Below, in pieces: positions 1 to 7,560 of a stretch of 10,401 bases of DNA. The DNA is taken from positions 5,573 through 15,973 of the forward strand of contig NAOQ01000886.1 of the NCBI GenBank assembly GCA_002751075.1, written 5' to 3'. Positions within the stretch are counted from its first letter, which is position 1; every line of letters starts with the position of its first letter. A program made the position numbers and the translations under genes. A model generated the notes under the pieces. That model saw nothing but the letters and a program-made list of their open reading frames with translations, ran no database searches and was not told the DNA's origin. Source of the DNA: Ichthyophonus hoferi (Eukaryota > Opisthokonta > Ichthyosporea > Ichthyophonida > Ichthyophonidae).

Positions 1-30
<30 letters not shown>
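1..30. repeat. (AT)n microsatellite at the left edge
   Basis: The first 30 bases are an uninterrupted AT dinucleotide run, mirrored by a similar run at the right edge. Such runs commonly break short-read assemblies, so this may be a contig end rather than a biological boundary. Confidence 0.95.
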
Positions 31-34
<4 letters not shown>

Positions 35-57
35 GTATATTTTTGGCATGCTTTATT

Positions 58-840
58 ACCTCTCATTATTGGTTAAATCATTTACGATAATAAAAGAGAA
101 CTAGAATATTGTAAAATTTAAAGTACACCATGGTTTTCTTAATAAAAAAATATATCTTAATTGCCTCTCATTAATAGTTAAATCATTATAAAGTACTAGA
201 ATTCAAGCCACCCATTTGGTCATAATCTAGATTGTTATATATAATCAAATATGCATATTGCCTGTATATGTTGATATTTTTATTTTAAATGTGTTTTATT
301 AGTTAAATATTGTTTAAAAATATTATTTATTTATTTTATTAGTAACTATTAACTATGGTATTCAACTAGCATAATTTATGTTCCTTTTCCAAATATATCA
401 GTACCATTTTCGACCATGATTCGATGGCGTGTGAACTACATACTCAATGATCTTTACAGTCGTATACACCTAGTAATGACATGAATATTGCCTAAGATCA
501 TCTTTCACTACGTCTATATAGGTATGAGATTTTGTTGGGAAGCATAAATAGAGACAGGCGCGTTCCTGTGGCCTATATTCGATAATAAGGAGGGGGAAGA
601 TTGAATTTATACTTTTTATTTATGTTTTTCTAAATAGATATAGTTATTATTCTATCATTATACAAGAAAACAAATATTTGGTGATTATTGTATAAAATGT
701 AAAATAGTCCATGGATTCATTGATATATATATATAAGAGCATTATAATTTAAAATTATATCAAAACAAAAAAAGGTTATATTTATTATCTATATACTATT
801 GGCTTTATATATATTAAAGAATCTTTTAATATACTTTGAT
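58..840. repeat. Direct-repeat array, unit A (longest copy)
   Basis: Unit A opens with a block resembling acctctcattattggtta followed by ATAATAAAAGAGAAC and a CACCATGG word. It continues through a block reading TGATCTTTACAGTCGTATA near 448-466, an LTR-tail-like block (about 540-595) and an AT-rich end reading TTGGCTTTATATATATT. The same order of words recurs in units B, C and D. Unit A is about 200 bp longer than B. It repeats its own opening block near 165-185 and carries extra AT-rich sequence near 245-440. No coding potential is seen. Units are diverged, so the array is old. Confidence 0.8.
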
Positions 841-1424
841 ACCTTTCATTAATAGCTAAATTATTAAAGATAATAAAAAAATGCTAACCAGAATATTGTA
901 AAAGTTAAAGTTTACCATGGATTTGGCCATAAAAAAATACCATAGTAATGGGTAAGATTGTATTAGCTAATCTAAAATAAAAGTAAACATAAATAGTGCT
1001 ATAGTTCGAGCCTCTCATTTAATCATAATCTAGATTCTTATGCATATTCAATGATCTTTACAGTCGTATATGCATATACATAATAACGACATTAATATCG
1101 TACCATCTTTTACTACATCTACATAGGTATTGAATAGTGTTTGGGATCATAAACAGAGACAGAAGCATTCCTGTAGTCTATATTCGATTATAAAGAGTGG
1201 GAATACTGAATTTATACTATTTATTTATTTATGTATTACTTCATTATGATATGGGAAAATAAATATTTGGTGACTATTGCATGAATATAAAATAGTCTAT
1301 TGATTCGTTAATAAATTTAGGCATTATAAATTAAAATTATATTTAAACAACCGCAATGCTTATATTCGTTATCCATATAATATTGGCTTTATATATATTG
1401 AAGTATATTTTGATATTCTTTGTT
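841..1424. repeat. Direct-repeat array, unit B (584 bp, best reference copy)
   Basis: This is the second copy of the array unit and starts 783 bp after the start of A. It keeps the opening block, the CCATGG word near 917, the TTCAATGATCTTTACAGTCG block at about 1047-1066, the CATAAACAGAGACAG LTR-tail-like block near 1149-1200, the AAATATTTGGTGA block near 1260 and the closing TTGGCTTTATATATATT. It is the most complete copy without large insertions and is the natural reference for a consensus. No gene is seen in it. Confidence 0.82.
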
Positions 1425-1503
1425 ACCTCTTATTTCTTATTAATAGTTAAATCATTAAAGGTAATAAAAAAAATTTCAGCATCGCTAACCACAGATGAAT
1501 AGG
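1425..1503. repeat. Direct-repeat array, unit C, left fragment
   Basis: The opening block of the unit is recognisable (TTAATAGTTAAATCATTAAAG, then GTAATAAAAAAAA and GCTAACC), 584 bp after the start of B. Similarity to the unit then stops and resumes near 2199-2215, so unit C is interrupted by about 0.7 kb. Confidence 0.7.
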
Positions 1504-2205
1504 TAGACTCGAACGAAACCCAGAGAATAAGTAGATCAATATTTGTGGCTCAAGTCATTGCTTAATGATGTGCTTACACAATTATTTAATTGAACAGTAT
1601 CCTTCAACCCGACAGATTGATTTGTCAACAGAAAATTTGTTAAGTAGCTACCCCAAGGTGGCTCGGAACAATTAATAAAGCCCCGGTCCCGCTCATACGT
1701 AATGAAAATAGCAGAATGTGAAGCTCTCGTAAGCACATACTCAAATACTTTGTACTTAATTAGATACTTGTAATAATCATATTGTTATTGTAATGTATAG
1801 TCCACCGTTGGCACTTACATATAATGGCCAGGGTTCAGACCTCGCTCGTTCAGAAGGTGTAGAACTGTGTACTGACACTAGATAGTGATAATAGTACTTA
1901 TTTACAAAGCAACATAACTCCGTTTAATAATCTATCTCATTGTGTGATTTCCACATTGCCACCGCAGCACATCAAAATATTTATCCTTTCTAAATTAGAT
2001 CAGAAGTATAACTACAGCCAGTTACCTAGAAAATTGATATATGGGGCTTATAGAATCTCTTACCACGATAATTGAGCCTTAAAGACGGATCTGATTCAGC
2101 AGCTATTATTAGCACTGGTCAAGCAATAATAATTATTACTAGTTATGCAATTGGAAATTCCGACAACTGTGTACAAGTTGATAGAACCGACAGATTCTAA
2201 TAAAA
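1504..2205. other. About 0.7 kb of unrelated sequence interrupting array unit C
   Basis: This block has no counterpart in units A, B or D and is visibly less AT-rich and less repetitive than the array. Near-identical words gatgaatagg (1494-1503) and gataaatagg (2206-2215) flank it and could be an aged target-site duplication. An alternative pair is TAATAAAA on both sides. I see no convincing terminal inverted repeats and no recognisable transposase or other protein. The longest open stretch, on the minus strand (1536-1736), starts at GTG and resembles nothing I know. It may be a non-autonomous element or a captured genomic fragment. Confidence 0.5.
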
Positions 2206-2535
2206 GATAAATAGGATATCGCAAAATTTAACGTACACCATGGATTTGCTAAACAAACCTATAGCAATGTGTAAGATTGGCTAATTTAAAAGTAAACAAA
2301 CATGAAAGGTTTTATAATTCGAGCCTTCCTTATCAACTAGATTGTTATACATATTCCATATTCAGTGATTTTTACAGTCGTATATGTATATACATAATAA
2401 GTACACTAATATTGCTTATGATTATAGATTATAAGAGGTAATACTGATTTTATGCTTTTTTTGCCTTTTATTTTGCTAAATCCACATTAATTATTGTTCT
2501 ATTACCATACCATAAAAAATATTTGGTAATTATGG
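2206..2535. repeat. Direct-repeat array, unit C, right fragment with internal deletion
   Basis: The unit resumes with ATATCGCAAAATTTAACG and ACACCATGGATTTGC, the ATTCGAGCCTTCC word, and the TTTTTACAGTCGTATA block near 2366-2383. It then jumps from the middle of the unit into GATTATAAGAGGTAATAC. Compared with A and B the palindrome-bearing block is missing here. It ends at AAATATTTGGTAATTATGGT, where it runs straight into unit D. Confidence 0.75.
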
Positions 2536-2745
2536 TAGAATTCGAGCCTTCCATTTGGTCATAATCTAGGTTACTATGCATTCAATAACCTTTACAGTCA
2601 TATATACATAATAAGGACACTTATAGTGCATAGGATCATCTTTCACTACGTCTACATAGGTATGGGATGGGATTGCGTTGGGAATCATAAACAAAGACAG
2701 GAGCGTTCCTGTGGCCTATATTCGATTATAAGGAGAGAGAATAAC
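2536..2745. repeat. Direct-repeat array, unit D, running into the left LTR
   Basis: Unit D starts inside the unit at TAGAATTCGAGCCTTCC, keeps the ACCTTTACAGTCATATA block (about 2588-2604) and CATCTTTCACTACGTCTAC, and then the CATAAACAAAGACAGG block. From about 2674 on it is also homologous to the tail of the LTR-like copy and continues into it instead of into the AT-rich end seen in A and B. D is therefore the junction between the array and the LTR. Confidence 0.75.
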
Positions 2746-3267
2746 GCATTAAGGGGTATTTAAACGTGTCTCTCTACATACATGCAGTATGTATATACTA
2801 AGATATGTTTTTATTATTAACAAATAACAGCATTACTATACTACCATATAAGATTATACTTATAATACTAAATAATATTATATAATACTACATATGCGTA
2901 TAAATACGCGTTAATATATTATTGTTCAACGGGCGCAATCCCATATATGTATATAAATATAAATATAAATATAAATATAATATTATAAATATAATGCTAA
3001 TAGCAGGACTTGTCTTAAGCAGAATGCCTGATCTAATCAACGGGCTATCTTAACTGAAATGGCGTATTATATAGTTGTAGGACCTCTACCATTGGCTGGT
3101 TCAATTTTAGTGGATCATTTTGGATTGCCGTTTAACACCAATAGATTGCACCTAACTATTTTGCCAGACTACATATAATAGTATTTTCAGTAAGACTAAA
3201 TCATTATAACTATATAAAAAACTACCTAAATTAATTAAATATCACCTTTTTTTAATAAATTTGTATA
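2674..3267 (-). mobile_element. Left LTR-like copy of an old LTR retrotransposon (minus strand)
   Basis: Read on the minus strand this segment aligns along its length with 6661-7107. Exact shared words are tatgtagtctgg (3164-3175), ggcaatccaaaatgatc (3113-3129) and acaggaacgctcctgt (2697-2712). Also shared, with small differences, are a GCCAATGG/AGAGGTCC stretch followed by a TATATAA box (3068-3074), ACAAGTC near 3007-3013 and a TTATTATTAA region. A firm core covers 2674-3173. Homology weakens towards 3267, so the outer edge is approximate. The copy is longer than its partner because of an AT-rich stretch at about 2822-3000. Its internal side is unclear. It could be the 3' LTR of a minus-strand element covering 3790-4153, or a solo LTR. 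It is old and diverged. Confidence 0.65.
2951..2995. repeat. ATAAAT-type microsatellite inside the left LTR
   Basis: This is a hexamer-period run built from ATATAA/ATAAAT words, slightly degenerate at its right end. It lies in the AT-rich stretch that the right LTR copy lacks, and probably expanded after insertion. Confidence 0.85.
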
Positions 3268-3789
3268 TGAACTTGTTGCCATAATACGAAATAAACATAT
3301 AATATACTACATGAATATTAATAACAGCTAATAAAATGGTAATATTAGCAATATGCCGAACACAGTTAGCTCCAATCATAGGTTTACAGTAAAATACTAC
3401 AAATCTCTCAATCCAGTTTATTAGGAACTAGCCAGTTCTTGGTATTGTTCTTTTGCTGCCTTAGCAGTCTATGAAGCTGTCCCTATATGGGCGCCATACA
3501 TTTGCATTTATGCCTAATTGCAACCAATGCATTAGAAATATGCCAGGTCACTCATTACCTTATCCTGTTGGAGTTTATCCACAATAGTAGTTTTGAACAT
3601 ATTAAGCTAAAAACAGGAGACTCTGCTAAACCAATGAACCGTACAAGGCGTATTATTATTGGGCTTCAATCTACATGGTTGGGGTTTGCCTCAGTGAATA
3701 ATAAGTTGTTCTACAATTCTCTAGTATCTATTTAGGATTTAAAATAACTGTAAACTAACATAATGAATTATATTGCTTACACATTTACA
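3268..3789. other. Non-coding or decayed stretch between left LTR and protease-like remnant
   Basis: No gene is recognised. An ATG-initiated 82-codon plus-strand open frame (3487-3735) shows no familiar motif, and nothing suggests that it is expressed. If the left LTR and the protease-like remnant belong to one minus-strand element, this stretch sits where the rest of pol should be. It is far too short for that, implying a large loss. I cannot identify reverse transcriptase, RNase H or integrase here. Confidence 0.4.
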
Positions 3790-4153
3790 TTTTAAGTCCT
3801 GAAATCAGAGGCCTTTTTGTAACATGGGGGAAAGCTAAGACAGGTATAGAATCTTTATTTTAAGCGTCATTCATGGAAAGATTGAAATATACCCGTAATA
3901 CCCGTACTCTGTTTGTGGTTTTTACCGTTTATTGGTCAGGTTACGATTGTTTATTGCCTACTCCAATAAAGACTTCATACTGATCATTAAGAGATCCCAT
4001 GTTTTTTATATCTACGAACGCTAATTGCATATTTGATGTAGATAAGAGCAAGGTCATACCTGAGCTCACTAATAAGATCACATGGTTTTTAGTAACCACT
4101 AAGTAAATAAATCTATCGAGAGAAACTGAAAAGAATACTGAAAAGTCCCCCAT
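3790..4153 (-). pseudogene. Possible retropepsin-like fossil of a Ty3/gypsy-type element
   Basis: On the minus strand, conceptual translation here gives a hydrophobic stretch with the general layout of a retroviral-type aspartic protease. A beta-rich segment with a Ser-Gly pair comes first, then a YEVFIGVGN-like segment, then a later PHVTKRPLISGLK-like segment recalling the end of gypsy proteases. The region is broken and has no neighbouring intact pol. Its orientation agrees with the left LTR-like copy at 2674-3267. This is pattern recognition from the raw sequence. The same short matches could arise by chance, so the family assignment is tentative. Confidence 0.35.
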
Positions 4154-4374
4154 TAATTGAAAAATAAAACCTTTTTCTAATTAAAAAAAAAATACTATTG
4201 TTTATGTATCACAAGCATTAAAACAAGCTTTTTTAATATTTATAATGTAGAATTTGATACGTTTTTAAAGGAACAATTTTTTTCCTACCTTTGGTATACA
4301 AAACTAAAATACGACGCACTGGTAAAGCATTGACATAATTAGCCGCAAGACGTTCCACAAATTCAAGGCTGCCT

Positions 4375-4379
4375 ATTGG
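4375..4379 (-). promoter_or_regulatory. Reverse CCAAT box upstream of the phosphatase gene
   Basis: ATTGG on the plus strand lies about 120 bp upstream of the start codon, a usual position for a HAP/NF-Y site in fungi. It is a five-base motif in AT-rich DNA, so it is weak evidence alone, but the spacing to the TATA box is sensible. Confidence 0.35.
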
Positions 4380-4421
4380 CTAATAAATGGTTGGAAAGCC
4401 TAATCAAGATTTCATGGCAAG

Positions 4422-4428
4422 TATATAA
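4422..4428 (+). promoter_or_regulatory. TATA box of the phosphatase gene
   Basis: TATATAA lies 69 bp before the start codon and about 40 bp before a CT-rich tract, a typical arrangement for an expressed fungal gene. Chance occurrence is possible given the base composition. Confidence 0.45.
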
Positions 4429-4464
4429 TGACGAATTAGTAACTGCAAATAACACTTCCAAACG

Positions 4465-4490
4465 TTTTCGTATTTTCTTTTCTTTTCGTC
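4465..4490 (+). promoter_or_regulatory. Pyrimidine-rich tract before the start codon
   Basis: This is a 26-base run made almost wholly of T and C. It is followed after a few bases by the ATG at 4497, which has A at -3 and G at +4. CT-rich tracts of this sort often mark transcription starts of well-expressed fungal genes. Confidence 0.45.
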
Positions 4491-4496
4491 ATTACA

Positions 4497-5759
4497 ATGG
4501 CGGCCAAGCTTATCATGCTGAACGCAGCTCTTGCTGCTGCTCAGGCTGCTCTCATCGACCCCAAAGATTTCCATTACTGTGGTTTGACTGTTCCCATTCA
4601 GGAAGATCCCATGACCGGTATCGAACGCATTGGAGCTAAGTATCAGGATTATGAGCTACTTCAGGTGCAAACTATTATTCGCCACGGTGCTCCTCTTGAG
4701 GCTAAAGCTTCCGAGTGCCCCGTCTTGAAAGATGCTGTATGGGAGTGCAGTCAGACTGTTATTGACAAGCCTCTTATGTCTAAGAGCACGAACCAGAAGA
4801 GACCCCGCCCTGGAAGACTGTTCAACAATGTGTACGATATGCCTGAGGCTAATACCGCCATGGGTAATTGCCAGTTTGGCCAGCTTTTGGACTGGGGAGT
4901 GAAGCAACACCAGAATACTGGCCGTGCTATGCACAGCGCTTACGCCAGCACTGTAAACATTCCTAATAAGAAACAGCGCTTGTGCAGCAAGAACGTCTGG
5001 CTCTACAGTGACAATGTAGACCGCACTGAGGCTTCTGGAAAAACTTTATTCGAGCACATGTTCCCCGCTCACCCTGGCAAACCCCAGAGCATGTATGTTA
5101 CCCCCTGGCACCAGGCCGACAGCTCTCTCTACGAGCTTGACCCTTGGTGCACATCTGATCTATGCAAGAAGAACACCAAGTCATTTGCCGAGACCTGGCA
5201 CACCCTCAGCTGGACAGCTCCTGTTCGTGAGCTTGACTGGTGCTGGTGGCAGGCAGCTTGCAACAACATTACCATTGACACCACCCTTGAAAACCTTGAG
5301 AAGACGACCGATGAGGTTACCAAGAATAACAATGATTTCCTCACCAAATACGTTAACGACAACTCTTTTGTAACCAACGGTGCTCTAGTTGCCCCCGAGT
5401 TGATCAACCTTATTAATTATAATCTTGAGTTCGCTAATGCCAATGCCACCACCGAAAATACTCGCCGATTTGTCCTTTGGTCTGCTCACGACACCACTCT
5501 TATGCCTGTCATGGCTCACCTTCAGGTTGCTCCTTCTAAGTGGACTCCCTTTGCCAGTATTTTCAATATTGAACTCTGGAAGAGTCCTAGTAACGAGCAG
5601 TTTGTTCGTGTTCTTTTCCAGGGTAAGCCCGTTCACGTTCCATTCTGCTTTGGGAATGTAGAGGATCCCATGATGTGCCCATACGGTGAATTTGCCAGAT
5701 ACCTCAAGGCTTCTGTTATCGAGATGAAGCAGATGGGTATTAACTTGCCCAACTTTTAA
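4497..5759 (+). CDS. Secreted histidine acid phosphatase (histidine phosphatase superfamily, clade 2)
   Basis: This 420-residue protein is a probable extracellular phosphomonoesterase related to acid phosphatases, phytases and multiple inositol polyphosphate phosphatases. Its substrate cannot be told from sequence. Residues 1-17 form a signal peptide, with a hydrophobic Ala/Leu core and likely cleavage after AQA. The nucleophile motif RHG is at 62-64 (His63). GQLLDWGVKQH (128-138) matches the family's GQLTxxGxxQh element. DNVDRT (172-177) supplies a further phosphate-binding Arg, and the acid-base pair His331-Asp332 sits in WSAHDTT. Eleven cysteines and sequons at N257 and N316 fit secretion. 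Its length is normal for the family. The odd point is RHGAPLE in place of the usual RHGxRxP, so the second motif Arg (position 66) is Pro. The start is supported by an in-frame stop at 4440-4442, no intervening ATG and a good Kozak context. No intron is needed, and base composition is much richer in GC than its flanks. Family assignment is firm, but activity and substrate are inferred. Confidence 0.93.
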   Translation: MAAKLIMLNAALAAAQAALIDPKDFHYCGLTVPIQEDPMTGIERIGAKYQDYELLQVQTIIRHGAPLEAKASECPVLKDAVWECSQTVIDKPLMSKSTNQKRPRPGRLFNNVYDMPEANTAMGNCQFGQLLDWGVKQHQNTGRAMHSAYASTVNIPNKKQRLCSKNVWLYSDNVDRTEASGKTLFEHMFPAHPGKPQSMYVTPWHQADSSLYELDPWCTSDLCKKNTKSFAETWHTLSWTAPVRELDWCWWQAACNNITIDTTLENLEKTTDEVTKNNNDFLTKYVNDNSFVTNGALVAPELINLINYNLEFANANATTENTRRFVLWSAHDTTLMPVMAHLQVAPSKWTPFASIFNIELWKSPSNEQFVRVLFQGKPVHVPFCFGNVEDPMMCPYGEFARYLKASVIEMKQMGINLPNF

Positions 5760-5954
5760 AATTCTTGATATTTTAACTTACCATAGCTGTATAATGAAGC
5801 AGCTTTAGATCGAGAAGCATCAAATGCATTTGTTGTATTAATAACTAGACGATACAGTGAATATAGTTTTGTTTATTGTGATAAGCCCAGAGGATATTTC
5901 AAGTGGTCGTATGTACTAGTACAAACATATATATTCGTACATACAAACCCATCT

Positions 5955-5960
5955 AATAAA
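5955..5960 (+). terminator. Candidate poly(A) signal AATAAA
   Basis: AATAAA lies 196 bp after the phosphatase stop codon. It is a plausible 3'-end signal, but the hexamer is common in such AT-rich DNA. Confidence 0.25.
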
Positions 5961-6079
5961 TTAATAGCCTTCTTGGCCAGTATATACAAAATTGTTTTAA
6001 ATTTATAAAAGCATTATTGAATCAATGTATGTTATATTATATTTTATAATATATATGTATGCTTTTGGGGCTAACAATG

Positions 6080-6109
6080 AATAAACATTATGTTTACTTT
6101 ATGTTTATT
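6080..6109. repeat. Inverted repeat with 9-bp arms
   Basis: AATAAACAT (6080-6088) pairs with ATGTTTATT (6101-6109) across a 12-base loop. It lies about 320 bp after the phosphatase stop codon. It is AT-only apart from one G:C pair per arm, so it may be incidental. Confidence 0.45.
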
Positions 6110-6609
6110 ATTAGATAAATCGTTAACTGTTATGGTGTACTTGATATAGACGAAGTCCACGCAAATATTTTAAAAGCAGGTTACGTTACAAAAATTTATT
6201 TCTTTATAATGTTGGAAAAGCATAGATCAATTAATCACCTCAGATTCATTCTGACTTCTTTTCATTTTATTCTATTTGTATACATATATATAAATCAATT
6301 CTAAGACACAACACATGCACACAGTTCAATATATATGTGTATTTGGTAAAATGCCTAGGTGAAAAAATAAAGCATTAATGCCGAGAAGAGAATTTCAACC
6401 AAGTTTAATGTACTTTATTAATTGCATTGACTTAATAGAGAAGAGAGCTCAAAGCATCTTTTCAAAAACATTATTTATAAAACTTCTGTTACTTTCATGC
6501 TATAATTGCATTATTAACTATAACTATCCATAGTAGTTGCAGTGACATATCTACAGACTTGAGGGATTTCAATTAGGTGTTTAAAAGTATTTCCCGCGGG
6601 CTAGCGAAG

Positions 6610-6626
6610 GAGATAGCGCTTATCTC
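6610..6626. repeat. Short inverted repeat around AGCGCT
   Basis: GAGATA and TATCTC flank GCGCT, making a near-perfect 17-bp palindrome in the GC-richer patch just outside the right LTR. A second small pair, TTCAAT/ATTGAA, follows near 6639-6655. No function is evident. Confidence 0.4.
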
Positions 6627-6873
6627 TGATCTGCTTTCAATGAAAGATTGAAGAGCTTGCTGTAAGAAAATGTTTAAACAGGAATACTTTATTAATTTAG
6701 GTGGTTCTATATATAGTTATAAACATTTAATACTACTAGCAATTGCTATTGCTTATGGCTTATGTAGTCTGGGAAAATAGTTGGTTCAATTTGTTTGGTA
6801 TTAGATGGCAATCCAAAATGATCAAGCAAAATTCAAGCAAAATTCAAGCAGCCAATGGCAGAGGTCCCGCAAC

Positions 6874-6880
6874 TATATAA
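6874..6880 (+). promoter_or_regulatory. TATA box in the right LTR
   Basis: TATATAA lies 17 bp downstream of a CCAAT box (6852-6856). Both motifs are kept at the matching place in the inverted left copy (TATA at 3068-3074), which supports an LTR promoter rather than chance. Confidence 0.5.
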
Positions 6881-7071
6881 GCCAATTCAGATCGTATGTT
6901 TTGGGGTTTTGATATCTCATTGCTAGAATCGCCATTCAGTTTAAAACAAGTCAGCAGGACTTGTTTAATAATAAGAATACATCTTAGCATATCTGTACTC
7001 GTGTATGTAAAAAGAAACGCCAGGACGCTCCCTAATCTGGTATTCCCTTCTCTTATCAACAAATACAGGTC

Positions 7072-7087
7072 ACAGGAACGCTCCTGT
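7072..7087. repeat. Conserved 16-bp palindrome (LTR tail)
   Basis: ACAGGA and TCCTGT arms flank four bases. The exact reverse complement lies at 2697-2712, and diverged versions lie at 554-569 and 1159-1174 in array units A and B. It sits about 20 bp before the LTR end, in the R/U5 part, and could form an RNA hairpin. Confidence 0.7.
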
Positions 7088-7107
7088 ATCTACTGTTATT
7101 CCCACCA

Positions 7108-7118
7108 TGGTAGCAGAG
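7108..7118 (+). other. Primer-binding-site match to initiator tRNA-Met
   Basis: TGGTAGCAGAG begins immediately after the LTR's final CA. Eukaryotic initiator tRNA-Met commonly ends CTCTGCTACCA, whose reverse complement is exactly this 11-mer, and many LTR retrotransposons prime from that tRNA. Position and match together support the LTR call. The host's own tRNA is not in the window. Confidence 0.6.
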
Positions 7119-7560
7119 TAAATAGTTTACCATGGTCACAAAGCCTGATAATTCTGGTAAGTTAACGATCCATGAATGCTGAAGACACCTCGCTCTAACC
7201 TTACATATATTTACTGACTTGAATTATATTACGGGGAATGAATTTTATTACACTTACACACTATCTTCAAATTTGCATTTCAAATATCAACATTTCCAGC
7301 TTCCAAGCAACACCAAGATAATGCCCAAAACAACCGGGAGACACCCACACATTACCTCAGCCACCATCTACCAGACGCCGGATGCCAGAGCCTAGAGCAG
7401 CAAAGCCAGAGCCCGTTCTGTAATAGAGTTAGAGCCAGTGCTTATAAGAGTTAGAGCCCAAGCCGGGGTCAGGGCGAGCAGAAGCACTTAACATAGAGTT
7501 TGTTCAACAATGGAGAACTACACATTACAATAACATACGATGGTTATAGAATACATGTCA
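7119..7560 (+). mobile_element. Decayed leader and possible gag start of the right LTR element
   Basis: This stretch follows the primer-binding site in the position of an LTR element's leader. It becomes markedly less AT-rich at about 7300-7480, with an ATG in good context at 7321 and short internal echoes such as two AGAGTTAGAGCC words near 7425 and 7446. The conceptual peptide resembles no protein I can name. The region is broken and the rest of the element is absent. The gag assignment rests mainly on position. Confidence 0.4.

Larger units (their letters stand above)
4154..4496 (+). promoter_or_regulatory. Upstream region of the histidine phosphatase gene
   Basis: This gap holds the likely promoter. 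It contains poly(A)/poly(T) tracts near 4183-4192 and 4277-4283, a reverse CCAAT box, a TATATAA box and a pyrimidine-rich run just before the start codon. Its left edge abuts the decayed retroelement remnant, so the usable promoter is probably only about 300 bp long. Confidence 0.55.
5760..6660. other. Non-coding spacer between the phosphatase gene and the right LTR
   Basis: I see no gene. The stretch is AT-rich, with short AT microsatellite-like runs near 6030-6060 and 6285-6293. It contains two small inverted repeats, listed separately. A more GC-rich patch with the palindrome CCCGCGGG lies near 6593-6600. Confidence 0.6.
6661..7107 (+). mobile_element. Right LTR-like copy of an old LTR retrotransposon (plus strand, probable 5' LTR)
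   Basis: This is the reverse-oriented homologue of 2674-3267, sharing exact words at 6761-6772, 6807-6823 and 7072-7087. A firm core is 6763-7107. Weaker similarity, including ATTAATTTAGG, extends left to about 6661, where TGTAAG would be an acceptable LTR start. The 3' end reads CCCACCA and abuts a primer-binding-site match. A CCAAT box (6852-6856) and a TATATAA box (6874-6880) form a promoter-like core, as expected of U3. The internal side faces right. No partner 3' LTR lies in the window, so the element is incomplete. The divergence between the two copies indicates age. Confidence 0.68.

Noticed and set aside
1500-1560. tRNA-like B-box (CGTTCGAGTCT on the minus strand) and the TTCGAGCC words in the array units
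   Set aside because: The bases around the loop do not pair as a T-arm and no cloverleaf can be drawn, so no tRNA or SINE is called.
1536-1736. 66-codon minus-strand open frame
   Set aside because: It begins at GTG, not ATG, and shows no family resemblance. It lies in the unidentified insert.
1504-2205. hAT-type transposon with 8-bp target duplication (TAATAAAA on both sides)
   Set aside because: No matching terminal inverted repeats. The duplicated word is also part of the array unit itself.
3487-3735. ATG-initiated 82-codon plus-strand open frame
   Set aside because: No recognisable domain, no promoter or poly(A) context, and it overlaps the stretch between two retroelement remnants. It is consistent with chance.
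6080-6109. Inverted repeat read as a bacterial-type terminator
   Set aside because: The window is eukaryotic, the arms are almost wholly A/T, and no T-run follows. It is kept only as a repeat.
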